Of a stretch of 64,000 nucleotides of DNA, positions 1 to 8,836 are shown piece by piece; the first letter of the stretch is position 1, and the number at the start of each line of letters is the position of its first letter. Below the pieces are notes generated by a model. The model had not been told where the DNA came from. It did not search any database and saw only the letters and a list, made by a program, of their open reading frames with translations. The position numbers and the translations under genes are program-made. Where the stretch lies: the NCBI RefSeq assembly GCF_019583405.1, contig NZ_SZUU01000004.1, forward strand, positions 124,001 to 188,000, written 5' to 3'. This stretch comes from Bacteroides fragilis (GTDB lineage Bacteria; Bacteroidota; Bacteroidia; Bacteroidales; Bacteroidaceae).

Positions 1-1272
1 TCCGTCTTTAGTGAATACTTCCTGAGTGGCTTCCGGGTTTTTATAATATCCGGTCATTACGTTTTCTCCCCGTACCTGAATCTCTCCGGTGTCGGCTTCG
101 GGATTCTCCTTATAGATACGGGCTTCCATAATATCGAGTATTTTGCCCGATGAAGAGGGGATAAATTTCTCCCAGGGGGCATAACTGATAAGCGGACCAC
201 ATTCTGTCATGCCGTAGCCAATGGTGAAGGGGAACTTGATTTTGTGGAAAAATTCTTCTACTTCCGGGTTCATGGCGGCTCCGCCGATAATGATTTCCTT
301 GAAGCGTCCGCCAAGCGCATCGATCAGCTTTTTACGGATCTGGCCGTAAATCTGATTATCCAGCAGGGGGATGCTCAAGGCCCATTTCATTCCTTTTTTG
401 CTGATAATAGGCTGGATCACGTTTTTATAGATCTTCTCGATGACCAGCGGTACTGTAATAATCAGATTCGGTTTCACCTCTTCGAATGCTTTCATGATGA
501 TTTTGGGCGAGGGCACTTTGCCGAGAAGGGTTACATGCGTGCCGACTGCCGTGGCCGTCAGAAAGTCGAAGGCGCATCCATAAGCATGAGCCAGCGGAAG
601 GAAAGAAAGCACTTTATCACCCTTTTTCAGCAGTTCCGTGCGGATACCGAAAGTCACATTACCGGCCAGGTTGTTGCCGGTCAGCATCACTCCTTTGCTG
701 AATCCGGTGGTGCCCGAGGTATAGTTCAGCAGCATCACCTTGTCATTGGACAAGGTGGTGTAAAGGACATCTTCTTTTTGGAATCCTTTCGGGTAAGTTT
801 CTTCCATGCACTGATTGATATGCTTTAGGAATTTCTGCACAGTTTCTCCGTCCCGCTGGTGCAGGCAACGGAAGTCGGTCAGTGAGAAAACGGCACGGAT
901 ACCGATTAGGCGTTCTTCTTCCAAATTCTCCCAGATAGTGTCGCTGGTGAAAAGGAAAACGGATTCGGAATGATTGACAATATGATGTACGTCGTTCGGA
1001 TTGAAGTCTTGCAAGATGGGCACTATGATGGCTCCGTATGTAATGGTAGCCATGTAAGCGATGCACCAGCGGGCATTATTCTTTCCGATGACTGCGATTT
1101 TATCTCCCCGTCGCAAACTACAGTGTTTGAAAAGCAAATGAAGTTTGGCTATTTCTTCGGCAACTTCACCGTAAGTATAACTTTCCGGTTCACCATAATT
1201 GGTGTAGCAGGGCAAATCCCAGTTTTCACGGAAACTATTTTCGTAGAGTTTTATAAAGTTTTCTTTTATCAT
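1..1272 (-). CDS. Long-chain fatty-acid--CoA ligase (AMP-binding), 3' end outside window
   Basis: Adenylate-forming enzyme that activates a fatty acid with ATP and transfers it to CoA at the inner face of the membrane. The 424 visible codons start at ATG 1272 (MIKENFIKLYENSF) and run off the left edge with no stop. The AMP-binding P-loop YTSGTTGFSKG is at about residues 184-194, and the later ISYAPWEK and TGEIQVRGENVMTGYYKNP segments match the A8 hinge region of the family. The start is supported by a TACTTTTG promoter box 24 bases upstream. It is divergent from mtaB across about 140 bp. Substrate chain length cannot be read from sequence; FadD-like or long-chain AMP ligase is the safest name. 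Confidence 0.9.
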   Translation of the reverse strand, partial: MIKENFIKLYENSFRENWDLPCYTNYGEPESYTYGEVAEEIAKLHLLFKHCSLRRGDKIAVIGKNNARWCIAYMATITYGAIIVPILQDFNPNDVHHIVNHSESVFLFTSDTIWENLEEERLIGIRAVFSLTDFRCLHQRDGETVQKFLKHINQCMEETYPKGFQKEDVLYTTLSNDKVMLLNYTSGTTGFSKGVMLTGNNLAGNVTFGIRTELLKKGDKVLSFLPLAHAYGCAFDFLTATAVGTHVTLLGKVPSPKIIMKAFEEVKPNLIITVPLVIEKIYKNVIQPIISKKGMKWALSIPLLDNQIYGQIRKKLIDALGGRFKEIIIGGAAMNPEVEEFFHKIKFPFTIGYGMTECGPLISYAPWEKFIPSSSGKILDIMEARIYKENPEADTGEIQVRGENVMTGYYKNPEATQEVFTKDG

Positions 1273-1295
1273 TGCACGTTTTTTGAAGATTTGTG

Positions 1296-1326
1296 CAAAA
1301 GTAGGTATAAACTTTCAGAATAGAAA
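1296..1326 (-). promoter_or_regulatory. Promoter of acyl-CoA ligase gene
   Basis: On the minus strand TACTTTTG (1296-1303) fits the Bacteroides -7 box TAnnTTTG. TTTC at 1323-1326 lies 19 bp upstream as a near match to the -33 TTTG. The leader would be about 17 nt. Confidence 0.6.
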
Positions 1327-1378
1327 ACCTCTAACTCCTTTTAACTCCTTCTGCATCTTTACTCCTAATAATAATGTG

Positions 1379-1386
1379 TAACTTTG
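1379..1386 (+). promoter_or_regulatory. -7 box of mtaB operon promoter
   Basis: TAACTTTG fits TAnnTTTG and lies 26 bp before the mtaB ATG. No good TTTG is present at the expected -33 spacing. Confidence 0.5.
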
Positions 1387-1411
1387 CGCTGAATATGCGT
1401 TTTTACAGATT

Positions 1412-2731
1412 ATGATAGATACCACTGTATTTCAAGATAAGACAGCCGTTTACTATACTTTAGGCTGCAAGCTGAATTTCTCAGAGACTTCGACGATTGG
1501 TAAAATCCTGCGTGAGGCAGGTGTGCGTACGGCCCGGAAAGGTGAAAAGGCTGACCTTTGCATTGTCAATACCTGTTCGGTGACCGAGATGGCGGACAAG
1601 AAGTGCCGTCAGGCTATTCACCGCCTGGTGAAACAACATCCCGGCGCTTTTGTAGTGGTGACAGGTTGCTATGCCCAGTTGAAACCCGGTGACGTGGCAA
1701 AGATAGAGGGAGTGGACGTTGTGCTTGGTGCGGAACAGAAGAAAGATTTGCTTCAGTATCTGGGCGATCTGCATAAGCACGAAGGAGGAGAGGCTTATAC
1801 AACCGCAACGAAAGATATCCGTTCCTTTGCCCCGTCTTGTTCAAGAGGTGACCGTACCCGCTTTTTCCTGAAAGTACAGGATGGGTGCGATTACTTTTGT
1901 TCTTACTGTACCATTCCTTTTGCCCGTGGACGGAGTCGCAACGGGACTGTCGCATCTTTGGTGGAGCAGGCACGGCAGGCTGCTGCCGAAGGTGGGAAAG
2001 AGATTGTGCTGACGGGAGTCAATATCGGAGATTTCGGAAAGTCCACCGGTGAGACTTTCTTCGATTTGGTGAAAGCACTCGATCAGGTAGAAGGCATTGA
2101 GCGTTATCGCATCTCTTCCATTGAGCCCAATCTGCTGACGGACGAGATTATAGAATATGTGTCCACCTCCCGCAGCTTCATGCCTCATTTCCATATCCCT
2201 TTGCAGTCCGGTTGCGATGAAGTGCTCCAGTTGATGCGCCGTCGGTATGGAACGGAACTTTTTGCTTCGAAGATTGCAAAGATAAAAGAGGTGATGCCTG
2301 ATGCGTTTATCGGCGTGGACGTAATTGTGGGTACACGTGGCGAAACCGATGAGTATTTTGAGAAAGCCTATGAATTTATTTCCGGACTGGATATCACGCA
2401 ATTGCATGTGTTCAGTTATTCGGAACGTCCCGGTACCCAGGCACTGAAGATAGACCATGTGGTGACTCCTGAGGCGAAGCATCAGCGAAGCCAGCGTTTG
2501 CTTGCGTTGTCGGATGGGAAAACGAAGGACTTCTATGCCCGTCATATCGGCCAGACTATGCCTGTCCTGATGGAGAAGCCTAAGGCAGGAGCGCCTATGC
2601 ACGGCTTTACGGCAAACTACATTCGTGTAGAGGTGGAAAGTGACCCGGCATTGGATAATCAAGTAGTAAATGTTCTCTTGGGAGATTTTAACGAAGATGG
2701 CACTGCACTGAAAGGAACTATAACACAATAA
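1412..2731 (+). CDS. mtaB: tRNA (t6A37) methylthiotransferase MtaB
   Basis: Radical SAM enzyme that adds a methylthio group to N6-threonylcarbamoyladenosine 37 of ANN-decoding tRNAs, giving ms2t6A. The 439 aa fit the family. The N-terminal UPF0004 domain carries LGCKLN (Cys19, the MtaB version of the motif) and NTCSV. The radical SAM cluster CDYFCSYC has Cys159, Cys163 and Cys166. A TRAM-like segment ends the protein (about 375-435). First gene of a four-gene operon: the next gene starts 2 bases after the stop. MiaB is the main alternative, but the GCKLN start and the lack of MiaB-type motifs favour MtaB. Confidence 0.93.
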   Translation: MIDTTVFQDKTAVYYTLGCKLNFSETSTIGKILREAGVRTARKGEKADLCIVNTCSVTEMADKKCRQAIHRLVKQHPGAFVVVTGCYAQLKPGDVAKIEGVDVVLGAEQKKDLLQYLGDLHKHEGGEAYTTATKDIRSFAPSCSRGDRTRFFLKVQDGCDYFCSYCTIPFARGRSRNGTVASLVEQARQAAAEGGKEIVLTGVNIGDFGKSTGETFFDLVKALDQVEGIERYRISSIEPNLLTDEIIEYVSTSRSFMPHFHIPLQSGCDEVLQLMRRRYGTELFASKIAKIKEVMPDAFIGVDVIVGTRGETDEYFEKAYEFISGLDITQLHVFSYSERPGTQALKIDHVVTPEAKHQRSQRLLALSDGKTKDFYARHIGQTMPVLMEKPKAGAPMHGFTANYIRVEVESDPALDNQVVNVLLGDFNEDGTALKGTITQ

Positions 2732-2733
2732 AC

Positions 2734-3630
2734 ATGAAATCGAAACTTCTTTATTTGTTAACCTATGTGGGGATGTGGCTTTTGGCTATTCTTCCGTTTC
2801 CGGTGTTGTATGCCCTGTCCGATTTTATTTACTTCTGGTTGTACCACGTGATCGGTTACCGGAGAAAGGTGGTGGGTACCAATCTGAAGAACTCTTTTCC
2901 GGAGAAGTCGGCAGCAGAATTGAAGGCCATTGAACGTAAGTTCTATCATTACCTTTGCGACTATATGCTCGAAGATGTGAAAATGTTGCGCATGTCCGAG
3001 AAAGAGCTTTGCAAACGTATGACTTACGAAAACAAGGAAGCTTATCTCCGGATGATTGACGAACGGGGCGGGATTGTCCTGCTGATCCCCCACTATGCTA
3101 ATTTCGAATGGATTACGGGGATGGGAATGATTATGCGTCCCGGCGATGTACCTATACAGGTATACAAACCTTTGAAAGATGTTTATCTGGATGGTCTTTT
3201 CAAGTACATCCGCAGCCGCTTCGGAGGGTACAATGTGCCGAAGCACTCCACCGCCCGCGAAGTGATCAGGCTGAGACGTGATGGCAAGAAGATGGCTATC
3301 GGACTGATTACCGACCAATCGCCCAATACGAACGAGGCGCACCATTGGACTACTTTTTTGAATCAGGACACGGTGTTCATGGATGGTGCCGAGCGCATTG
3401 CCAAGATGATGGACTTTCCGGTTTTCTATTGTGAGTTGCGCAAGGAGCGGAGAGGGTATTGCCGAGTAGAGTTCGATCTGGTCACTGATCGTCCGAAAGA
3501 AACCGCCGATGGTGAGATTACCGAAATCTTTGCCCGCAGATTGGAGCAGACCATCCGGAAGGAACCTGCTTACTGGCTTTGGTCACATAAGCGCTGGAAG
3601 CTGAAACGCCCCGAAAAGAAAGATGAATAA
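2734..3630 (+). CDS. Lysophospholipid / lipid A acyltransferase (LpxL/HtrB family)
   Basis: Membrane-bound acyltransferase expected to add a secondary acyl chain to lipid A or a related lipid. The 298 aa have an N-terminal hydrophobic anchor (about residues 4-35) and the family catalytic HX4E motif, seen as HYANFE with His120 and Glu125. A conserved TDQSPN segment follows at about 194-199. It starts 2 bases after mtaB and its last 8 bases overlap the glycosyltransferase, so the genes are probably translationally coupled. The acyl donor and exact acceptor are not visible; the late lipid A acyltransferase family is clear. Confidence 0.88.
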   Translation: MKSKLLYLLTYVGMWLLAILPFPVLYALSDFIYFWLYHVIGYRRKVVGTNLKNSFPEKSAAELKAIERKFYHYLCDYMLEDVKMLRMSEKELCKRMTYENKEAYLRMIDERGGIVLLIPHYANFEWITGMGMIMRPGDVPIQVYKPLKDVYLDGLFKYIRSRFGGYNVPKHSTAREVIRLRRDGKKMAIGLITDQSPNTNEAHHWTTFLNQDTVFMDGAERIAKMMDFPVFYCELRKERRGYCRVEFDLVTDRPKETADGEITEIFARRLEQTIRKEPAYWLWSHKRWKLKRPEKKDE

Positions 3631-4654
3631 GATATCTGTCGTTATATTGAACTGGAACGGTTGCGAAATGCTCCGTTCGTTTCTTCCCTCCGTACTCCGG
3701 CATTCCGAGGCGGAAGGTGTGGAAGTTTGTGTGGCTGATAATGGTTCTACAGATCAGTCGGTAGAGATGTTGCGGCACGAGTTCCCTTCGGTTCGCCAGA
3801 TTCTGCTGGATGAAAATCATGGTTTTGCCGACGGTTATAACTTTGCCCTCCAACAGGTGGAAGCCGAATATGTAGTTCTGCTGAATTCTGATGTAGAAGT
3901 AACAGAGCACTGGCTGCAACCGATGGCTGATTATTTGGATACTCATCCGGAGGTTGCTGCCTGCCAGCCTAAAATACTCAGTTGGCGACAAAAGGACCTG
4001 TTTGAATATGCCGGCGCTTCCGGCGGATTCATTGACCGTTATGGTTATCCGTTTTGCCGGGGACGGGTGATGGGAGTGGTCGAGGCGGATAAAGGACAAT
4101 ATGATACAGTATTCCCCGTGTTCTGGGCTACCGGTGCCGCCCTGTTCATTCGTCTGGCAGATTATCGTGAGGCAGGCGGGCTTGACGGGCGTTTCTTTGC
4201 CCATATGGAAGAGATAGACCTTTGCTGGAGGCTTCGTGCCCGTGGACGGGGGATTGTATGCATTCCTCAAAGTACGGTGTATCATGTAGGAGGGGCCACA
4301 TTGAAAAAAGAAAATCCGCATAAAACCTTCCTCAACTTTCGTAATAATCTTGTCATGCTCTATAAGAATCTTCCGGATGAAGAGCTGCCCAGAGTGATGC
4401 GGGTACGTTGCTGGCTCGATTACATTGCGGCAGCTACGTTTGTTCTTAAAGGACAGCTGCCCAACGCAAAGGCCGTTCTCCATGCCCGTCGTGAATTTAA
4501 ACAATTGCGCGATAGCTTCCGGGATGCAAGAATGGAGAATCTCAGAAAAACTTCCTCACACTTTATTCCCGAACGGATAAAAAGTAGTATCTTAGTGCAG
4601 TTCTATGTGAAAGGGCGGAAGTTCTTTTCGCAATTACCAGATTTTAAAGGATAA
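3623..4654 (+). CDS. Glycosyltransferase family 2
   Basis: GT-A fold glycosyltransferase, 343 aa. The N-terminus VVILNWNG and the following VADNGSTDQS are typical of the GT2 nucleotide-sugar site. LLNSDVE at about 87-93 replaces the canonical DXD. The central WATGAALFIR and the MEEIDLCWRLRARG block (about 190-207) are the acceptor-side ED motif of rhamnosyl/WcaA-type members. No transmembrane segment is obvious. Its start overlaps the upstream acyltransferase by 8 bases and mgsA follows after 4 bases. Envelope glycan or lipopolysaccharide synthesis is inferred from the neighbour; the sugar is unknown. Confidence 0.9.
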   Translation: MNKISVVILNWNGCEMLRSFLPSVLRHSEAEGVEVCVADNGSTDQSVEMLRHEFPSVRQILLDENHGFADGYNFALQQVEAEYVVLLNSDVEVTEHWLQPMADYLDTHPEVAACQPKILSWRQKDLFEYAGASGGFIDRYGYPFCRGRVMGVVEADKGQYDTVFPVFWATGAALFIRLADYREAGGLDGRFFAHMEEIDLCWRLRARGRGIVCIPQSTVYHVGGATLKKENPHKTFLNFRNNLVMLYKNLPDEELPRVMRVRCWLDYIAAATFVLKGQLPNAKAVLHARREFKQLRDSFRDARMENLRKTSSHFIPERIKSSILVQFYVKGRKFFSQLPDFKG

Positions 4655-4658
4655 CGTT

Positions 4659-5177
4659 ATGGAAAAACTAATTCGAAGAATCGGGCTGGTAGCACACGAT
4701 GCTATGAAAAAAGACCTGATTGAATGGGTTCTTTGGAACTCGGAGTTATTGATGGGACATAAGTTTTATTGTACAGGTACCACCGGTACGCTGATACTGG
4801 AAGCATTGAAAGAGAAACATCCCGATGTGGAATGGGATTTTACCATTCTGAAGTCAGGTCCTTTGGGGGGTGACCAGCAGATGGGATCGCGTATTGTGGA
4901 CGGAGAGATCGATTATCTTTTCTTCTTCACTGACCCGATGACCCTGCAACCGCACGACACGGATGTAAAGGCACTGACCCGTCTGGCAAGTGTAGAGAAC
5001 ATAGTTTTCTGCTGCAACCGTTCCACTGCCGATCATATTATTTCGAGTCCGCTCTTTGTTGATCCGGATTACGAACGGACACATCCGGACTACTCCGGCT
5101 ATACGAAACGTTTCGAAAACAAACCGGTGGTTACCGAAGCGGTAGAATCGGTAAAGAAAAGAAAGAGAAAGAAATAA
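4659..5177 (+). CDS. mgsA: Methylglyoxal synthase
   Basis: Converts dihydroxyacetone phosphate to methylglyoxal and phosphate, a bypass used under sugar-phosphate stress. The 172 aa are of usual length for the family. Conserved blocks: GLVAHDAMK at the N-terminus, CTGTTGT (phosphate binding), SGPLGGDQQMG and FFTDPM with the catalytic aspartates. A lysine/arginine-rich tail (KKRKRKK) ends the protein. Last gene of the mtaB operon. The pairing of an envelope acyltransferase and a glycosyltransferase with mgsA is not functionally obvious. Confidence 0.95.
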   Translation: MEKLIRRIGLVAHDAMKKDLIEWVLWNSELLMGHKFYCTGTTGTLILEALKEKHPDVEWDFTILKSGPLGGDQQMGSRIVDGEIDYLFFFTDPMTLQPHDTDVKALTRLASVENIVFCCNRSTADHIISSPLFVDPDYERTHPDYSGYTKRFENKPVVTEAVESVKKRKRKK

Positions 5178-5215
5178 GAGCCTATTCGGTTACGAATATA
5201 TTTCACTACAGAGTA

Positions 5216-5348
5216 CGAGGATGTGTCAAAACCCACCACAGAGGACACAGAGTAACACAGAGGTGATTTTAAATTGCTGATTATTAATAAAGAAAAACTC
5301 TGTGATACTCTGTGTTACTCCGGTAAAAAGAGTTATGACACATCCCCG
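5216..5348. repeat. MITE-like element with terminal inverted repeats
   Basis: About 130 bp bounded by perfect 10-bp inverted repeats GGATGTGTCA (5219-5228) and TGACACATCC (5336-5345). Inside are matching arms rich in CACAGAG (about 5235-5264) and CTCTGTG (about 5297-5320), so the element can fold into one long hairpin. The outer ends resemble those of the IS1182 remnant at 54567-54861; the inner arms resemble the hairpin at 30482-30565. Confidence 0.65.
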
Positions 5349-5663
5349 CGTTCGGTGGTACATCTACTTTGTGGCGTATCGGTTTTGCCTGTCGTTTATC
5401 TTTCTGTTTTTGTCAAGAGCAGATTTATGTATTGTTAACTTCCAAGCCTTCATCTTTCCCGCCGTTGATTATCAATAGGAGAAAAAAGATTATCTTCTGA
5501 TGAAAAAATATTTTCATGCCGGGAAATGTGTCCCGACATACCGGGAAAAGTATCGGAAGCAACCGTCTGAATGAGTAAAACTCAGGCTCTAAATGGGGGG
5601 AACACCGGCTCTGCAGGTTTCAAACCAACGCTCTTCCGGAATTTTTTGATGCAGGTACAAAAA

Positions 5664-5693
5664 AATAGGGAGAAACATTTATTCCTCCCTATT
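5664..5693 (-). terminator. Intrinsic terminator of TlpA-like gene
   Basis: Inverted repeat AATAGGGAG / CTCCCTATT followed on the minus strand by seven T. It lies about 120 bp downstream of the stop codon. Confidence 0.75.
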
Positions 5694-5811
5694 ACCGTAT
5701 TTTAATTCGAATATACTTTATGATTACATAGGCAAAGATACTCTGTTTTCTTGCAGAAGTCAAGCTTTTGCCTGTTTTTATTTTTCCAATGATCCGGCCG
5801 GGAATATGTTT

Positions 5812-7233
5812 TCACTCATTATAATAGGTGCTCAACTGTTCTATTACCTTTTCCGGTTCGTCCGGGGCGGCTGCGTGTCGGATAGCTATTTTTCCTGTTT
5901 TATCAATAACTACAAAGCAGGGGATACTCAGTATTTGCCGTTCGTTTCCAAGTTCGGCATACAACGATTTTCCTAACGTTTCGTTTACCAATAAGTGATA
6001 GCCTTTCAGTTGGTGATATCCGATGGTTTTTTCCCATTTCTCCTTGTCCTGAGGGCGGTCTATCGAGATGTATAGGTACACAATGTCCATGTTATGTGTT
6101 TTTTCTTTGAGGGCGGGCAGGTATTGGAACTTTTTGATGCATGGGCCGCACCAGGTAGCCCATACGTCGATATAGACCACTTTGCCTTTGAAGGGTTTTA
6201 CCGCATCCTCCAGATTGGTGATGGTGGAGTCGCAAGGCAGAATGTGATAGTCCTTGTCGTCGATGCGGCTGTTTTGGAAGCGGATGTTTTTATTAACGCC
6301 CGGTTCAAGAACAGATAGAAAGGGGCTATTGGGGAATTCGGCCTTATATCTTTCGTATAGTTGGGGGATTGAGGGAGTGTTTCTTGTTTGAAATTCGTCT
6401 TCGTAGATAAGTAGCGCTTGTGCATATTGCAGATTGTCGCCTTTGAAGAATTTCCGGTAGCGGTCGAAGCGGAAGGCGCAATAGTCCTTTATCTCTTCGG
6501 GTTTGCCGTTTTCCAGTTTTATGAATTGTGCGCTGATCAAGTCGTTTATAAAGAGTCCGATTCCGCGGTAGGAACGCAGATAATCACTGTCTACGGGTTG
6601 ATTGATGATTTCTGCAAGTTCTTTACGCCAATTTTCGGTAAAGTTTTCATTTTTCACCAGATACATTGCGACGTGCAGAAAGATAGACCGATGGGTGTAA
6701 TCGATGTGTGCACGCTGCTCTGCGAGAAACTCTTTATCAAGTCCGGAGGCATTTACAGAGTCGAGTGCCTGTTTCATCCTGGCATCTGCCAACTGATGAT
6801 ATTGTTCCAATGAAGTCACCCCTTCGAGTTCGTGAGGCTGCATGTATATCAGATTGTCGCTATATTGCTGATAGTCGTCCACCGCTTTCAGACATCGGTT
6901 GTAGACCCGGTTGGTGCCACTGAAGTTGATCGTGTCTTTGGCCACAGCGATAGTATCTTTGCTTCCCGGTGTCAGGTAGAGCGTGAAAGAATTATTCCCT
7001 TTGGCCCATACATGAATCGTAGTGGGACGGCTCACGCTGAATTCATGAACGAACTGCCCTTGAGGGTCAGCTTGTGCCTTAATGCCCAAGGTAATGAAGA
7101 ACAGGTGATCTTTTCCTGTAGGCCAGTAAGCGATTTCGTTGTCCGGGGTGGTCTTGACTACAATTGTCGCGGTTTGTTGTGCGCTGATTTCTCCCGTTAG
7201 CAACAACAGGAGGATTAATAAAAGGTTTTTCAT
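5812..7233 (-). CDS. Secreted TlpA-like thioredoxin-fold protein
   Basis: Periplasmic thiol:disulfide oxidoreductase-like protein, 473 aa. An N-terminal signal peptide (MKNLLLILLLLLTGEISAQ) is followed by about 300 residues with no recognised domain, similar in layout to the long N-terminal regions of Bacteroides TlpA/AhpC-TSA proteins (often DUF4369-type). The C-terminal thioredoxin domain carries WATWCGPC with the CXXC pair near residues 364-367, and a cis-Pro region SIPCFVVIDKTG. It starts 23 bp downstream of folB on the same strand and may be read from the folB promoter. The redox partner is unknown. Confidence 0.85.
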   Translation of the reverse strand: MKNLLLILLLLLTGEISAQQTATIVVKTTPDNEIAYWPTGKDHLFFITLGIKAQADPQGQFVHEFSVSRPTTIHVWAKGNNSFTLYLTPGSKDTIAVAKDTINFSGTNRVYNRCLKAVDDYQQYSDNLIYMQPHELEGVTSLEQYHQLADARMKQALDSVNASGLDKEFLAEQRAHIDYTHRSIFLHVAMYLVKNENFTENWRKELAEIINQPVDSDYLRSYRGIGLFINDLISAQFIKLENGKPEEIKDYCAFRFDRYRKFFKGDNLQYAQALLIYEDEFQTRNTPSIPQLYERYKAEFPNSPFLSVLEPGVNKNIRFQNSRIDDKDYHILPCDSTITNLEDAVKPFKGKVVYIDVWATWCGPCIKKFQYLPALKEKTHNMDIVYLYISIDRPQDKEKWEKTIGYHQLKGYHLLVNETLGKSLYAELGNERQILSIPCFVVIDKTGKIAIRHAAAPDEPEKVIEQLSTYYNE

Positions 7234-7256
7234 CTTATTAGTATATTAATGTTGAT

Positions 7257-7625
7257 TCAGTCTCTCGTGCAATGCATCTCTACTCCGGCAGAGTCGATGT
7301 CTGCTCCCATGGGCGGATTCCTTTTCGACAGTTTGATTTCTATCTCACTGATTTTCGGGAAGTCCCGGAAGAGCCTTTTCACGATTCGTCCGCAGGCGTG
7401 TTCCAGCAGTTTAGAGGGAATATCCATTTCTTCTTTCAGCGCGGCGTGTATGTCTGCATAGCTGACGGTATCCTCTACTTCATCCGTTTCGGTGGCTTTG
7501 CCAAAATCGGTTTTCAGCCTCAGGTTGATGATGAACTCGTTGCCAATCGCAGTCTCTTGTGGAGCTACTCCATGATAACTGTAGAAACGGACGTTTTCCA
7601 AAAAGATATAATAATGGGTAGTCAT
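7257..7625 (-). CDS. folB: Dihydroneopterin aldolase
   Basis: Folate pathway enzyme: 7,8-dihydroneopterin to 6-hydroxymethyl-7,8-dihydropterin and glycolaldehyde. I take ATG 7625 (MTTHYYIFLENVRFYSYHG), giving 122 aa, the normal family length; a longer frame from 7676 would start upstream of the probable transcription start. Conserved features: FYSYHGVAPQE near the N-terminus, VSYADIH, LLEHACGRI and the C-terminal KRNPPM. A TATCTTTG box lies about 29 bp upstream of this start. Confidence 0.93.
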   Translation of the reverse strand: MTTHYYIFLENVRFYSYHGVAPQETAIGNEFIINLRLKTDFGKATETDEVEDTVSYADIHAALKEEMDIPSKLLEHACGRIVKRLFRDFPKISEIEIKLSKRNPPMGADIDSAGVEMHCTRD

Positions 7626-7653
7626 AAATATAAAGATTGATATTGTCTTCTGG

Positions 7654-7661
7654 CAAAGATA
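7654..7661 (-). promoter_or_regulatory. -7 box of folB promoter
   Basis: TATCTTTG on the minus strand. The start point would fall near 7647, giving a leader of about 22 nt to ATG 7625. Confidence 0.55.
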
Positions 7662-7676
7662 AGATAATAAATGCAA

Positions 7677-8708
7677 TTATGGTTCCTGTTGTTGCGATTG
7701 CTTGGTTTTGATAAAGTCTTTTTGCGCCACAGCCTGCGGAATCAGTTTCAGAAATATGGGAGTTGCGGCAATGCAGATTGTCAGGGTGAGCAATAGCAAG
7801 ACAATGGCTTGTCCCCATTCATTATGGATAAACCGGCTGACAACCGGATATTCGAAATGTAAAAGGGGGGCATGTATTCCCAATGTAATGACCGAGTAAC
7901 GTCCCAGATAAGAGATGACAGGGAGCTTTTTAAACTTTTTGCAGAAAAGCATAATCATAAAGATGCCGGCAAACGCTGAGGCCCAGAACTGGAAAATGTT
8001 GCCTGCATAATTGTTGGTACGCATACCGACAAACGTGGCGGTGAAGTACATCACGACCAAGGCTGCCAGGATACATAGCGGAATCAGTTTGTCGAAACGG
8101 TGGGGAAAGAGGAAAAAGTTGTAACGGCGAATCCAGAATCCGGCCACATAGAAGGGTAGGGCGGTCATGGCTATGTCTATGTACAAGGGCAGTTCGATCT
8201 GGTGTTTACCCATATAGAATCCGGCGATTCCGATCAGGAGGGTGAGGGCAAACATTAAACCTAACTTCCGGTCGCGCAGGCTGTGGACCAGATAGAACAG
8301 GATATTGCAATTGAAAAGTGCCAGTAAAAACCAGATAGGAGGGTTGAACTTGATCAGGGCATGATCATGAAACACAACTAAAAGCTCTGTCCAACTGACC
8401 GGGAGTTGAAATACACCCGGAGCAATTTTCCATACAATATACTTCAGGAGGAATGCGCTGAGATAGAAAAAGAGGAAGGGGACGATCAATTTGTTTATCT
8501 TCCGGATGAAGAATCCGAAAAGCCCCTCGTACGACTTGAAGAAGATACCTGAGATAAAGAAATAAAGGGGCATACGAAAACTGGCGATCATCGAATGGTA
8601 ATCAAGCTTTTCGAAAGCTCCACCGATGTGTGCCATCACCACCAGGATGATGCAGACTCCTTTCGTCAAGTCTACAAAATCAATTCGTTTGTTTTTGTCG
8701 TCTCCCAT
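7677..8708 (-). CDS. Acyltransferase-3 family membrane protein
   Basis: Polytopic inner-membrane acyltransferase of the OafA/NodX (acyltransferase 3) type, about 343 aa from ATG 8708. The N-terminal motif RIDFVDLTKGVCIILVVMAH with its catalytic-type histidine and the following FRMPLYFFISGIFF are hallmarks of the family. About ten hydrophobic segments follow. The longer frame beginning at 8762 is upstream of a TATCTTTG box at 8734-8741, so 8708 is preferred. Such proteins O-acetylate surface glycans or other secreted molecules; the substrate here is unknown and neighbours do not help. Confidence 0.88.
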   Translation of the reverse strand: MGDDKNKRIDFVDLTKGVCIILVVMAHIGGAFEKLDYHSMIASFRMPLYFFISGIFFKSYEGLFGFFIRKINKLIVPFLFFYLSAFLLKYIVWKIAPGVFQLPVSWTELLVVFHDHALIKFNPPIWFLLALFNCNILFYLVHSLRDRKLGLMFALTLLIGIAGFYMGKHQIELPLYIDIAMTALPFYVAGFWIRRYNFFLFPHRFDKLIPLCILAALVVMYFTATFVGMRTNNYAGNIFQFWASAFAGIFMIMLFCKKFKKLPVISYLGRYSVITLGIHAPLLHFEYPVVSRFIHNEWGQAIVLLLLTLTICIAATPIFLKLIPQAVAQKDFIKTKQSQQQEP

Positions 8709-8733
8709 TCTGACTGTTTGTGCATTGGTGCAG

Positions 8734-8741
8734 CAAAGATA
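8734..8741 (-). promoter_or_regulatory. -7 box of acyltransferase-3 promoter
   Basis: TATCTTTG on the minus strand, predicted start near 8727, leader about 19 nt to ATG 8708. Confidence 0.55.
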
Positions 8742-8760
8742 CTGAATATTACTGAAAAGC

Positions 8761-8803
8761 AAGAGAGAAGAGCGAAAAACACACCGGTTCGCTCTTCTCT
8801 CTT
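8761..8803. terminator. Strong hairpin after malQ
   Basis: Perfect 16-bp inverted repeat (8761-8776 with 8788-8803) and an 11-nt loop. It lies downstream of malQ and just upstream of the acyltransferase promoter. A T-rich run follows on the plus strand and only a short GCTTTTC on the minus strand, so its activity for malQ is inferred from position. Confidence 0.6.
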
Positions 8804-8836
8804 TGTTCTTTTTCTTTCTTGGGAAACTGACGGATA

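Larger units (their letters stand above)
5178..5811. other. 634-bp intergenic region
   Basis: Lies between convergent mgsA and the TlpA-like gene. It holds a MITE-like inverted-repeat element (5216-5348) and a minus-strand terminator (5664-5693). The stretch 5349-5655 has no convincing reading frame or RNA that I can see. Confidence 0.7.

Noticed and set aside
1841-2728. 295-codon antisense frame in mtaB
   Set aside because: Shadow of a well-supported gene; mtaB has full family motifs on the plus strand.
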